A stretch of DNA of 64,000 bases from Flaccisagitta enflata (GCA_965153355.1 OZ231128.1:20212001-20276000), one strand, 5' to 3'. Numbered from the stretch's first letter, positions 10,639 to 20,723 are shown. Notes: generated by a model from the sequence alone, not told the origin. Numbers and translations: made by a program.

Positions 10639-12422
10639 ATGCGTTGGCCATATTTTTTCAATTCCCGAGTGCCAATAAGCGTCCCGCAGCCGCCAATTAG
10701 CGTCCCGCAGGCATCAATTATCGTCACGCAGCCGCCAATTATCGTCACGCAGGCGTCAACCAGCGTCTCACAATCCTCGACTCGCGACTCTGACACTGCA
10801 TCTCGCGGTACGTCAAAGAGGGAACCGCCTTTTCTTTGGCAGATAATTGGCATCGTCGTCGCGTTTTTCCTCATCGCCGCTTCTCTTTACATAACCTTTT
10901 CGCCGCAGCATTCGCCGTGCGTGGCTATCTGGATACAGATCACTTCGCCGTCGCTTTCCAGATCATTTTCGCCCTCGCCCGGTTCATTTTCGTCTTCGCC
11001 AGTTTCATTTTCGCCTTCGCCCGGTTCATTTTCGCCTTTGCCAGGTTCATTTTCGCCGCGGTCGCCGCCTCCTCAGTCAGATGGAAACACAGGCCAAGAT
11101 TTCGCCTCCATAAATGAAACTCGATTCAACGACGAAATTGGAGCTTCGCTCGATGGTGATGACGGTGATGGTGATGGTGATGGTGATGGTGATGGTGATG
11201 GTGATGGTGATGGTGATGGTGATGGAGATGGTGATGGTGATGGTGATGGGAATGGAGATGGTGATGGTGATGGTGATGGGAATGGAGATGGTGATGGGAA
11301 TGGAGATGGTGATGGTGATGGTGATGGTGATGGTGATGGTGATGGGAATGGTGATGGTGATGGTGATGGTGATAATGATAAAGACGAATTTGACACCAAA
11401 AGAAGGGATATCGAAAACTTAAGGCGACAACGGAAAATCAATAAATTAAAGAACGGCGGACAAAACGAGTATGTGGTCAGAGACGAATCAGGCACTTACG
11501 TGAAAAGCGACAGCAACGTATACAGCGTCAATGACGGCACCGGCGAAGTAAACGACCCCATTGGCAACAGTGACACCTTCGTCAACAGCAACTCTGTCCG
11601 CAACAACACTAATACCGAGACCAGCAGCGGCGTTGGTAACCGCAGCAAAGTCGGCATCAACAGCAACGTCGGCAAGAGCAGCAACGTCGGCAAAAGGGGC
11701 CACGACAAAATCGTTAAAGGCACCGAAGGTGATGATAAGAAATCCGATAGCAAGCAAGAAACTAAAACCGATGAATATGGCAATGAAGGTGTCGCCAGAA
11801 ACGACGACGACGACGACGATAACGATGACGTCGACGACGATATCGACGATAGTAACGGTAACTCTACGACTTCTGCGCCAATTGGGCTTTTCGGCGGGAA
11901 TGAGCCAAAAGTATTGGCAACGATACTACAGGGAAGTGGTGGTGGTGGTGGTGGTGGTAGAGGAGGAGGAAAAAGAAGGGGAGGGGGAATAGGAAGAGGA
12001 GGAGGAGGAAAGGGGAGTCTGGCAACTATACCACAGGGAAGTGGTGGAGGAGGAGGAGGAGGAAGAGGAGAAGGAGAAGCAGGGGGAGGAAAGGGGAGTC
12101 TGGCAACGTTACTACGAGTACGAAAAAAAGAGGAAAAACCGAAGAAGCATCTTGATGATGGAAGCCAATGGTTGGGAAGGGGATGGGCCGTTAATGGTGG
12201 TGGTGGTCGAGGAGGAGAAAGAAGAGGAGGAGGAAGGGGAGGAGGAAGAGGAGGAGGAAGAGGAAGAGTGGGAGGAGGAAAAAAAGACGACGGAAAATTG
12301 GGCGAAACTGGAAAAAGTAGAAGTAATAATCTAGACGTGAGAGGAACATTGGATTATCGGAAACGGAAGCATATCGGAAACAAGAACATGGAAAAACAAC
12401 AACAACAACGACAACGACAACG

Positions 12423-12504
<82 letters not shown>

Positions 12505-12506
12505 AC

Positions 12507-12605
<99 letters not shown>

Positions 12606-13061
12606 CCTCCACACAAACGGAAAATAAGATCTATCGCGTTAGAGGAATCCACTCGGGAACCACCTCCATCACATCTTGTTCAACCAGATCAACCAGATAA
12701 ATCATCTCACGTTTTATCGTCTCAACCAGATGGGTCATCCCACGCATTAACGTCTCAACTTGATGAATCTCTCGTGCATATTACTCAAACAGATGAATCA
12801 TCTAACGAAATAATTCTTCCCACATTGTTCCAAGCTCGCCTGATGTCCATCGCAGAAGCTTTCGTTTATTCTCGACTTTTATCCATTCAACTTCACAATC
12901 AGGAACGAAACGTCACCAATGGTCAAGACTTCTACGATCGGTACTTCGCCTCGGTAGACAATGTATCGAGTCCATTAGCAATAGTCGCTGCCAATTTTTC
13001 CCCTCTCTTGTCTTCTTCCCCTGAACAAGAAATTCTAAGTCCGATTGACCACCTCCGATAA
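10639..13061 (+). CDS. low-complexity single-pass membrane protein ORF, frameshifted in a CAA array; possible 5' part of the downstream gene
   Basis: ATG at 10639 opens about 660 codons. Order: an N-terminal [14 protein letters not shown] repeat, a basic segment SKREPPF, a transmembrane segment [20 protein letters not shown] at about residues 73-92, SFSPSPG repeats, a long DG repeat (11155-11372), a soluble Asn/Ser-rich stretch, an Asp run, Gly-rich GRGGG repeats, then poly-Gln. The frame as given ends in poly-Asn at 12627. A second frame continues at 12603 with protein-like sequence ([15 protein letters not shown], then [15 protein letters not shown]) to a stop at 13059-13061. Two single extra A bases at 12501-12510 account for the shift. 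The segment [18 protein letters not shown] near the end resembles the helix module of the downstream exons. No splice junction linking it to 14066 is convincing. Confidence 0.5.
11155..11372 (+). repeat. (GGTGAT)n array coding for Asp-Gly repeats
   Basis: A 6-bp repeat with GGAGAT and GGGAAT variants, so DG is sometimes NG. It stays in frame throughout its 218 bp. Confidence 0.9.
12392..12606 (+). repeat. (CAA)n array with two single-base interruptions
   Basis: CAA repeats encode Gln in the upstream frame. ACAAACAAAC at 12501-12510 adds two bases relative to the triplet register, which turns the upstream frame from Gln to Asn and puts the Gln register into the downstream ORF. Confidence 0.95.
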
Positions 13062-13475
13062 GTGCCATTCGTTGCCATCGTATTTGGCAATCATTGTCAT
13101 TCATTTGCCATTCATCGCCATCGTTGCCATCCTATTTGCCATTCATTGTCATTCATTTGCCATTCATTGTCATTTATTTGCCATTCATTGCCATTCATCG
13201 CCATTCATTGCCACTCATCGCCATTGCCATTGATCACCATTCATTACCATGCTATTTGCCATACTATTTGCCATTCATCGCTATTCATCGTCATTCATTG
13301 CATCTCATTGCCATTCATTACCATCCCACTTGCCATTTATTGCAACTCATTGCCATTCATTAGCATCCCACTTGCCATTCATTGCCATTCAACGCCATTC
13401 ATCGCCATTCATCGCCACTCGTCGCCATTCTATTTACCATTCATTACCATCCGATTTGTCATTCACTGCCAACCT
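13062..13475 (+). repeat. (GCCATTCATT)n-type decamer array, first part
   Basis: About 40 units of GCCATTCAT[T/C]; variants read CCATCCTATT or TTTGCCATT. It continues at 13941-14030 on the far side of an inserted element, which shows that the element landed in the array. Confidence 0.85.
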
Positions 13476-13479
13476 TTTT

Positions 13480-13940
13480 GGGCAGCGGCCCCAAAGGGTC
13501 GATGTCTTGTAGGACGCAGGGGTGAATTTTCAGATATCCGTCTGTCTATCCATACGTCCGTAGTCCGTACATACGTCCCCCCAAAGCTTCTCAAGCCTCA
13601 AATTCCCATTGAATAATATGGGAAATTGACAAAAAAGTAAAGAATTGCATGTTACCCATTGAATAGAATATAAAATTGATGAAAATTGTGAAAAATGTAA
13701 AATTCCCATTGGTAAATTGAGGAGAAATTGAAAAAATACCAAATTCCTTTTGAATAACATGGAAAGTTGCCACCAAGACATCAAATATGCCCTCTCAAGA
13801 CGTCTGGAAATTCACCCCTGTGTCCTACAGGTCATTGGCCCTTTGCGGCTGCTGCCCTACTCTCACTCCAAATCTTCAGCTAATCACTTCAAGCAGAGCA
13901 TCGGGTACCGCTGACCATGTGCGATCCTTGGATGACTTGT
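13480..13940. mobile_element. TIR element GGGCAGCGGCCCCAAAGG, with one-sided extension
   Basis: TIRs of about 60 bp lie at 13480 and 13857: left GGGCAGCGGCCCCAAAGGGT, right (other strand) GGGCAGCAGCCGCAAAGGGC; both continue to TGTAGGAC, CAGGGGTGAATTT and a GTC. The core is made of AAATTCCCATTGAATA repeats. About 80 bp beyond the right TIR (AAGCAGAGCATCGGGTACCG and on to GATCCTTGGATGACTT) also occurs beside the other copy at 19045, so it belongs to the element. Confidence 0.75.
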
Positions 13941-14030
13941 TTCCATTCGTTGCCATCTTATTCAACATTCATTGCCATTCATCGCCATTCATTACCATCC
14001 AATTTGCCATCCTATTTGCTTTCATACTTT
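13941..14030 (+). repeat. (GCCATTCATT)n decamer array, second part
   Basis: This is the continuation of the 13062-13475 array after the inserted element. It is followed by a pyrimidine tract and the acceptor at 14065. Confidence 0.75.
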
Positions 14031-14065
14031 CCTCCTTTTCTCTCTCTTTTTCCCTTCCTTTTCAG

Positions 14066-14177
14066 AGTGGCCAAAGCTCGATTAACTGAATCATTGACTG
14101 ATCGTTTAAAGGCGAGACTCGCTCACAGATTAGCCCAATATTTAATGAGGAAGAAAAATGAGGATGAAAACGAAAAG
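14066..14177 (+). CDS. exon of the plus-strand helix-module gene (first supported)
   Basis: The acceptor TTCCCTTCCTTTTCAG is followed by a frame reading VAKARLTESLTDRLKARLAH and RLAQYLMRKKNEDENEK, a basic amphipathic helix. The best donor that lets the insertion be spliced out is GAAAAG|GTGATC after 14177, in phase 0. The frame also reads on through VIAVEGRGKDSSKDGY into the transposon at 14227, so before the insertion the exon was probably longer. The upstream partner exon is not resolved. Confidence 0.55.
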
Positions 14178-14226
14178 GTGATCGCCGTCGAAGGAAGGGG
14201 CAAAGACTCTTCCAAGGACGGATATA

Positions 14227-15464
14227 GGGCGCGTTTCTAGTCAGACAACCGCGTTTTTTTAACGGGCCACTCGGTCGCTCACTATGTTCGTTTGCTCGCT
14301 CCACTCACTCGCTCCGCGGCGCTTTGCTTCGCTCGCTCCATGCACAGGCTCATTCACTTGCTTCGCTCACATCCTCGCACAGGGTGTTTCGCGCGTATTG
14401 ACCGATTAAGAATTGACATAACTTTTCTGCTAGAAAAGCTAATCAAGTTCTGAAAAAAGTTCCAAATAGATCTTGAAGTGCAGTTTTTTTATGACACCAA
14501 TTTTTTTTACCCACTCTTTTAACTATGCCCGCTATGTAAGTTTGAAGAAAACAACAATATCCAGCCTGAATCTTTAATCAGGATAACTATGGCAATATAA
14601 AAGCAAACTACTTGTTTGTTAGTGTTTCACATCCAAGCAATGACAGAAACACAGTAAAATCCATGACCATTTTAAAGCTCTGCAAAAGATCATTCAATTG
14701 AGACCTTGCTCTTTGTCTTATCTCTATCGGTTTAGAAATGGCATTAGAATGAAGACCGGTGGTCAAGAACTTGGAAGTTCAGTATTACCTGATTTTCATG
14801 GGTTATCTTAGTTGTAACATAGAAATTAAACGAATTGAGTTAGAAATTTGTTCTTGGTGCCATTATATAGAAAATTCAAAGCATTTCAATTTGCTCAAAG
14901 AAATCGAGTAGCAGATACAATCCTAAGTTGAGTAATTGTCAAAAACAGAGAGTAAATTCTTTTAATGGAAAAAAGAATTGAGATGAGCATTTCTTTTGTC
15001 AGGGTTTTTTTTCTTCAAACCCATGCCATTTCTAAATGAATGAAGCTACAACATCCAACAACGTAGCATTTTGAAGATTTTTTACAGAGCTTTCAAACGG
15101 TCATAGATTTTTTGTGGTCCAGACCCATAGTTAAACAGAAACTAGTAAAAGAAGTTGTCCATTTTTTTTCTGCCAAGGTTAGTTGACTTAAAAAAAGTTG
15201 TTCTCTTTAAACTCCCATCGCTCCCAGTCCAAAAAACGCAAATACAAAAAATTGGTGACATAAAAAAACTGCACTTTAAGATCTAATCAGACCTTTTTTC
15301 AGAATTGGATTAACTTTTCCAGGAGAAAAGTTATGTTGATTCTTAATCGGTCAATACGCGTGAAACACCCTGTAGGACGATTGAAAATCATAAAATTTTT
15401 GTTCACGCTGAAGACGCGATCAACGAGAACTATCGCGTTTTTCATTTTCACCAGAAACACGCCC
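14227..15464. mobile_element. outer TIR element GGGCGCGTTTCTAGT, interrupted by a second element
   Basis: The left end GGGCGCGTTTCTAGT and right end (other strand) GGGCGTGTTTCTGGT are inverted; a related copy lies at 19817-20281. The left part has the CGGTCGCTC, TCGCTCGCTC-type G/C-rich stretch also seen in that copy. It lies inside what looks like coding sequence of the plus-strand gene. No clear target duplication was found. Confidence 0.7.
14379..15373. mobile_element. foldback-type TIR element ACAGGGTGTTTC, nested
   Basis: TIRs of about 125 bp: left ACAGGGTGTTTCGCGCGTAT, right (other strand) ACAGGGTGTTTCACGCGTAT, then TGACCGATTAAGAAT and on through AAAGTGCAGTTTTTTTATG. The element is 995 bp with no ORF of note and is nested inside the 14227-15464 element. 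Confidence 0.8.
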
Positions 15465-15769
15465 ATGGGAAGGATGATATCGCAGTCATCGACGGGCGAA
15501 CCGACGAGACAAATGACAGCGATTCGGAGACATTCGAATCGACGCCACGACGAATTCGACGATCGGAATCAGAACCGACGTCAACCGAATCAACTGCTTG
15601 GGGAATGAAGAAGCAGAGAGCACAAAAATCAAGAAAAGCCAGAAGCGTAGCCGGAAACCGAAATGGAAGCGGAAGCGGAAATGGAAGCGGAAATGGAAGC
15701 GGAATCCGACGTGGAAGCGGAAACCGAAATGGAAGCGGAGGCGGAAACGAAAGCGGGACCAAAAACAAT
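15455..15769 (+). CDS. exon of the helix-module gene, acidic then Gly/Ser/Asn-rich
   Basis: The acceptor TTTTTCATTTTCACCAG lies in the last bases of the transposon. From 15455 the frame reads KHAHGKDDIAVIDGRTDETN, DSDSETFESTPRRIRRSESE, then KKQRAQKSRKARS and NRNGSGSGNGSG repeats, ending TKNN|GTAAGG in phase 0. This phase matches the next exon. The sequence before the transposon reads in a compatible acidic style, so the transposon seems to have split one exon. 105 codons. Confidence 0.6.
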
Positions 15770-15805
15770 GTAAGGCGAAAAACTTCCGGTTTCCATGATC
15801 CATTA

Positions 15806-15824
15806 GTCTGTCTGTGTCTGTCTG

Positions 15825-15882
<58 letters not shown>
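15806..15882 (+). repeat. (TGTC)n microsatellite
   Basis: About 19 units of TGTC/TGTG. It lies in the intron just after the donor at 15770. Confidence 0.95.
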
Positions 15883-15884
<2 letters not shown>

Positions 15885-16338
15885 CCACTGTATGTCCTCT
15901 GATATTCATCCAGGAATAACAATACAAACAACTTTTCAGATGGCTTTTCAAAAGGGTCCTTTATCGGACACAACAATATGTTTTTCTTCTCCTCTTTTTG
16001 AAGTTTTGTTTTGTTCCTTTTTTGCATATCTGAGTTATCATTTCCTCTTGGCTGCGATTTTTTTTTTGGTCGTTGTTGTATTTTTTCGTGTTAGTGTTTT
16101 CAAGCGCCTCCATCACCCCCACCCACCCATTCTATTACTTTGTCTACATAAAAGAAACAGAGAAGGTCAAGCAAACTCCCTTTTTTTGCTATTGAACCAC
16201 AAACAAGTTGGAAAAGGGGGTGAAGGTCTGAAGGTCTGAAGGACTCCCTTTGATTGCCTTAGGAGGCAGATATAGAAAATCCGAGAAAGTAAAAGAGGCG
16301 AAAAGATAGGAAAGGGATTTGGTGCCAGTGGTAAAGAA

Positions 16339-16504
16339 ACAAGGCAGGAGGCACGGCTACTCTAGTCACGCCCGGGTGGGCAGGGGCAGGGATACATAAA
16401 CCACCTGTATACGCCAAAAAATCAAAGTGTTACGGACGAATCGACCGACCAACCGACCAACCAACAGACAAATCAGGTTATAAAGAGTCGCGTGCACGCG
16501 GCTA
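16339..16504 (+). mobile_element. HINE-like element, subfamily B, short copy
   Basis: The 5' ACAAGGCAGGAGGCACGGCT is followed by AGTCACGCCCGGGTGGGCAG; then come GACC repeats and hairpin AGTCGCGTGCACGCGGCT with TAAG after it. Only 166 bp, so close to the minimal form. Confidence 0.7.
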
Positions 16505-16727
16505 AGAAGCCTTGCTTTATTAAATTCAAATATGTTTGCGGTTCTTTGGTCATTAGCAGTTGCCCTGTTTTTTGTGCAGTTACTCTCTTCATGTGCAGCT
16601 ACTATATTTCTAAGCAACTGGTTGTTTTAAGCGATGCTGCGCTTTTGCAATTCAATCACATTGACTAAGTTGTGTGAGCTTCTGCAAAGGTGTCGAGATG
16701 CTGACACCGGGAGATAATTTGATGTTT

Positions 16728-16918
16728 GGGCATCCCTTCAGAGACACTGAGGTGCTTATGTGCGTCCTTGCGCTGACACTTCTTCCGGATTTGAATTTTG
16801 GGCATCCCTTCAGAGACACTGAGGTGCTTATGTGCGTCCTTGCGCTGACACTTCTTCCAGATTTGAATTATGGGCATCCCTTCAGAGACACTGAGGTGCT
16901 TATGTGCGTCCTTGCGCG
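16728..16918. repeat. 72-bp minisatellite, 2.7 copies, open on both strands
   Basis: GGGCATCCCTTCAGAGACAC starts at 16728, 16800 and 16872, exactly 72 bp (24 codons) apart. Plus reads FGHPFRDTEVLMCVLALTLL; minus reads KDAHKHLSVSEGMPKIQI. It lies in an intron of the plus-strand gene, so coding use is not supported. Confidence 0.85.
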
Positions 16919-16980
16919 CTGGGATTTACACTTGAGCAGGTCTCAGTGGAGTCACTTACTGCGCTTATTCTTGCTTCGCT

Positions 16981-17006
16981 CTCTCTCTCTCTCTCTCTCT
17001 CATATT

Positions 17007-17062
<56 letters not shown>
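16981..17062 (+). repeat. (CT)n array directly upstream of a 3' splice site
   Basis: About 80 bp of CT with one TTCTC interruption, ending 20 bp before the acceptor AG at 17080-17081. It acts as, or has grown out of, the polypyrimidine tract. Confidence 0.9.
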
Positions 17063-17064
<2 letters not shown>

Positions 17065-17081
17065 CAATTTTTTTTTCGTAG

Positions 17082-17181
17082 GCTATGAACGACGAATTTG
17101 CAACTCTTCGAAAGGACATTTTGAATCCTGTCCTTTCATGGATTGAACAACTAACTCAAAAAATCGCTAGAACGAAGAGAA
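17082..17181 (+). CDS. exon with helix module, copy 1 (100 nt)
   Basis: The exon lies between TTTTTTTTTCGTAG and AGAGAA|GTAAGA. It has 33 codons plus one base (phase 0 start, phase 1 end) and reads AMNDEFATLRKDILNPVLSW then IEQLTQKIARTKR. The core KDILNPVLSWIEQLTQKI aligns with the module in the exon at 20923, which has the same length and phases. Amphipathic helix predicted; function unknown. Confidence 0.75.
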
Positions 17182-17191
17182 GTAAGAATTA

Positions 17192-17290
17192 CAGTTGAAC
17201 CCCGCTCTAACGGACCCGCAGCTAACGGAATTCCGCCTATGATTGATGCAGATTTACTGTCTCTTTAACTTGTTCCTTTTAACGGATACG
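17192..17290 (+). mobile_element. mariner-type MITE, left part only
   Basis: CAGTTGAACCCCGCTCTAAC follows a TA at 17190-17191 and continues GGAATTCCGCCTATG. It is the same family as 26286-26473. The right half was lost where a HINE-like fragment begins. Confidence 0.55.
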
Positions 17291-17520
17291 CAGGTCTGAA
17301 AGAGGCTTAGTCTAACCATCAGTCCATCCATCAATCCATCCATCCATTGGTTCATCGTTCCATCTATCTGTGATGTTTGAGTCGAAAAGTATGAAAACGC
17401 GGGTTTGAGATACTGTGGTTGTGTCTTTCCATGTATGTGAGTGTGTTTGGCGTGCGGATGGGGATTGTGTGCCCCTTCCCACCCGTCTGTGAGATATTTT
17501 GACCCAGGTCACTAGTTTAG
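17291..17520 (-). mobile_element. HINE-like fragment, subfamily C
   Basis: GTCY/CATC repeats, GAGTCGAAAAGTATGAAAAC, GTGCCCCTTCCCACCCGTC and GACCCAGGTCACTAGTTT show a reverse-oriented copy like those at 3354 and 3899. Its hairpin end is degraded. Confidence 0.5.
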
Positions 17521-17609
17521 TTGTTATCTCCAATAAACCGAGAGAGAGAGAGAGCTTTTAAAAAAATCTTTTTGCCAGTTCCAAAGTTATCTTTTTTTCT
17601 TTTTAAAAG

Positions 17610-17716
17610 CCAAGACAGCAACGACCTCTGCAGGGCGAAATCCCCTCCAAAGTTCAACCAATGAAGATGCAATTTCACAAAGTTTAAATGACTTAAAGCT
17701 CCCGGCAAGAAATGAG
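17610..17716 (+). CDS. linker exon of the helix-module gene
   Basis: Acceptor TTTTTCTTTTTAAAAG; phase 1 start fits the exon before. It reads T-AKTATTSAGRNPLQSSTN then EDAISQSLNDLKLPARNE and ends GAG|GTGAAC in phase 0. Alternatively the frame runs on, uninterrupted, through poly-Thr encoded by the ACA array to 18106; the strong acceptor at 17977 favours the short form. Confidence 0.6.
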
Positions 17717-17805
17717 GTGAACTCAACCAGAAAAAAAACAACCACAAATTCAGCAATGACGACAAAAACACAACCACCAGAACAACCACCAACTACAGCG
17801 ACAGT

Positions 17806-17906
<101 letters not shown>

Positions 17907-17977
17907 AACGACAATTGTTGTCCCGGAAATCGCATGAATTGAAAACCATATTTCAAACATTTTTCCTTTTCTATCAG

Positions 17978-18106
17978 GAATTGCTGAGTCCTTTGGAAGA
18001 ACAAGAATACCAATTTCTTCTCGATTTGCTTGGAAATATTGAAAAAGAGGAAGAAAAACGACAAAAGTCAGCCCAAGTCAGTTTTAGTCGCAGATACGGT
18101 CTTACT
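17978..18106 (+). CDS. exon of the helix-module gene, acidic helix
   Basis: The acceptor ATTTTTCCTTTTCTATCAG and donor ACT|GTGAGA bound 43 codons, phase 0-0: ELLSPLEEQEYQFLLDLLGN, then IEKEEEKRQKSAQVSFSRRY and GLT. The EEQEYQFLLDLLGNI stretch resembles EEEEEDKILAFMEHL in the exon at 21510. Confidence 0.65.
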
Positions 18107-18379
18107 GTGAGATGAGCATATATCGAGCGGTGCAAAAATTTTTTTTCTGACTGCTTTGTGTCAGGTGCTTAACTGTTCATATTCAAAATATCCCATTAGT
18201 CAACATTTCAAGTTTTCACTACTATCCCACAATACCTTTATTTATCTACACTGCATCATTTAACAATACATATGTCCTCGTAGAACAACTGTCCTTGTAT
18301 CCAACTTTCCAATAGAACTTGTCATACTGACGCATACTGCCACTCGTTTATTTCTTCTCTTTAATTCCTCAAAACTTAG

Positions 18380-18499
18380 TCCACGGGCAAAGTTGTTCCT
18401 ATGACCGCGGATTTATTGCCAAAGGCGAGTAACATAGAAATGGACCCAAACTCAAAAAGATACTCTAACCAAAGGCCAACGACAAGTTCAGCAAAACAG
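18380..18499 (+). CDS. linker exon, 40 codons
   Basis: Acceptor AATTCCTCAAAACTTAG, donor AAACAG|GTACTC, phase 0-0. It reads STGKVVPMTADLLPKASNIE then MDPNSKRYSNQRPTTSSAKQ. The other two frames contain stops. Phase fits both neighbours. Polar, probably disordered. Confidence 0.65.
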
Positions 18500-18603
18500 G
18501 TACTCTATCGATGGCGATGCTTCTATCGTCTATAGTCAAAGATGTATCCTTTTATGTATGTCTGTTAGATCTTATCAGAAGCTGTAATGAGCGTACAGAA
18601 AAT

Positions 18604-18666
18604 AACGTCAGAATGTCAGAATGTCAGAATGTCAGAATGTCAGAATGTCAGAATGTCAGAATGTCC
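18604..18666 (+). repeat. (TCAGAATG)n octamer array
   Basis: Seven near-perfect copies of an 8-bp unit in the intron after 18499. Confidence 0.9.
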
Positions 18667-18962
18667 GATCGTCTGAATCGCTGGCAACGCGTTCACTCTA
18701 CCGCGAATAATTCATTGAGTGACTACTCATTCCCAAATGGTTTGCCCACGAAAATGTAAATCTGTCTAAACAGTGGCTGCTTCGGCAAAAAAAGCGCACC
18801 TAATTGTTGTTTCGTGTTTTGTTTTGTTTTTTTTTCTTCCGTTTTTGGGGAGGGAAGTGGAATTGTGTTGTTATGGAGGAGTTGGGGGAGACAGAGGTGG
18901 ATCATGGGGCTGATGCGTAGATAGGAGATGGTGAACATAGATTTGGAGGCAGTCATGAGGAA

Positions 18963-19549
18963 CTAGTCATCCAAGGATCGCACATGGTCAGCGGTACCCG
19001 ATGCCCTGCTTGGAGTGATCAAGTGAAGTAGTGGAGAGAGAGCAGGGCAGCGGCCCCAAAGGGCCGATGTCCTGTAGGACACAGGGGGGAATTTCGAGAC
19101 GTCCTGAGGTATATTAGGTCTGAGAAGATGGATAGAGGTCATTGAAGGCGGTTTTGAAGCCTGGAGGGCAGAATTAGGTTCTAAAGAGTAGATTTGAGAT
19201 TTGAGGGGCAGGCTTGAGGCCCAGAGGACAAATTTGAGGCCTAAAGAGCTGATGGGAGGCCTGGAGGGTGGATTTGGGGTATGGAGGGCTAATTTGAGGT
19301 CTGGAGGGCAGATATGAGGTCTGGAGAGTTGATTTAAGGTCTCATGGGCTAAATTGAGGTCTGAAAGGGCTATTCAGCCTATTCTGATGGCTCAGAGGGC
19401 CAAAATCAGGCCTGAGAGAGCAAAATTGAGGCCCCCGATGGCCAAGGGGGGGGGGACGGACGGAAGGACGGAAGGAAGGACAGAAGGACGGACGTCTCGA
19501 AATTCCCCCCTGTATCCTACAGGACATCGGCCCTTTGGGGCCGCTGCCC
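18963..19549. mobile_element. TIR element GGGCAGCGGCCCCAAAGG, second copy
   Basis: TIRs at 19045 and 19549 (GGGCAGCGGCCCCAAAGGGC on both strands), continuing TGTCCTGTAGGACACAGGGG. The core is a GAGGTCTGGAGGGCAGAT-type repeat plus GGAC/GGAA repeats. The extra arm is here on the left (GGTACCCGATGCCCTGCTTG), the mirror arrangement of the copy at 13480. Confidence 0.8.
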
Positions 19550-19816
19550 AAAAAGGGGGGGGGGGGAATCATGGAACTGGAGCCAAAAGGGATGAGAGGG
19601 AAAGAGGAAACATGGGAATGAAAGGATTTACACGGAGTTAAAGAAAGTAGGTAGAGTATAAGAGTTTGGAAAAGGAGCGAGGCCACGGGAGAGACAGTTG
19701 AAGAGCACGCGGCATAAAGGATGAAGGATGGTCATGGTAGGTAGAGGCATGTGGGGAAATAGTTACATGCGGAGCAAGGGATAAACAACTGGAATTGAAG
19801 GCAGTTTTAGACATAT

Positions 19817-20281
19817 GGCGCGTTTCTAGTCACAGACAATCGCGTTTTTAACGGGTCACTCGGTCGCTCGCTACATTTGTTTGCTCGCACCGTTCACTCC
19901 GCTCACTCCGCTCACTCCCTCCGCAGCGCTACGCTCGCTTGAAATTTCTGAATATGTGTTTACGCTAAAAACGCATTTGGCGAGAATGAACGCGTTTTTT
20001 TTCAAGGCCTGTATATTCTTGAGTTTCCCCCCCCCCCCGTGAAATTTGGGGAAAATATAACTTTTTACAGTACCAAATCATAAAACTCAATTAGTTAAAC
20101 ACTTTTTAACACTATTTAAACCTTAACTACATAGTTTTATTGCTATATGGGAAAGAAAATCATGGATAAAAAAACGCAACGCAACGCATCGTGGGGAAGA
20201 AAATCAATGGCAGGTGGGGAAAAAAATCAAAAGCGACTCAAGAATATACACCCCTGTTTTTTTCTTTACTAGAAACACGCC
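19817..20281. mobile_element. TIR element GGGCGCGTTTCTAGT, 465 bp, with a nested element
   Basis: The left end GGCGCGTTTCTAGTC and right end (other strand) GGGCGTGTTTCTAGTAAA; internal AACGGGTCACTCGGTCGCTC is shared with 14227. It is interrupted at 20007 by another element. Confidence 0.7.
20007..20254. mobile_element. nested TIR element with GTATATTCTTGAGT ends
   Basis: Left CCTGTATATTCTTGAG and right (other strand) CAGGGGTGTATATTCTTGAG. Internal GGGGAAGAAAATCA and ACACTTTTTAACACTATTTA motifs also occur at 51486-51784 and 58330-58485. Confidence 0.65.
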
Positions 20282-20723
20282 CTTAGAGCAGTGATGGCGC
20301 GGGAAAGGGTGGTTTTCTTCCGTGGTGATATGGCAAATGATTGACTTTGAAGGATCTAAGAGAATATGAGCAGTGGTCCAGTTGAAGCGAGAGAATGTTT
20401 GGGTTTTCGCGGCGTATATGGGGGTGGAGGGGGTGGAGGGTGAGGGTGGGGGTGGCGGTGGAGGTGATTGACTTTGTAAGCTGATAAGAGCAGTTCTTGG
20501 CCCGGGAAAGGGTTGGTCCGTTCGGGGTCATGATTGGCTCTGTAGGCGGATGAGAACAATTTTCCTCTTCATGGCACATTGCGTTTTACAAGGGAACCTC
20601 CGTGACCCAGAGATAACCACTCTTGCTTTCGCAACCGCAGTCTTTTTTTTTTCATTTCTTTTCTTCTTCTTCTTTTTAAAATTTCCACTGTGACTGCGTA
20701 AAACAGGTCTCAAATTCAAAGAA

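Noticed and set aside
13062-13616. ORF of His/Pro/Ile/Ser repeats continuing after the stop at 13061
   Set aside because: The GCCATTCATT array is open in several frames; the array is interrupted by a transposon rather than spliced.
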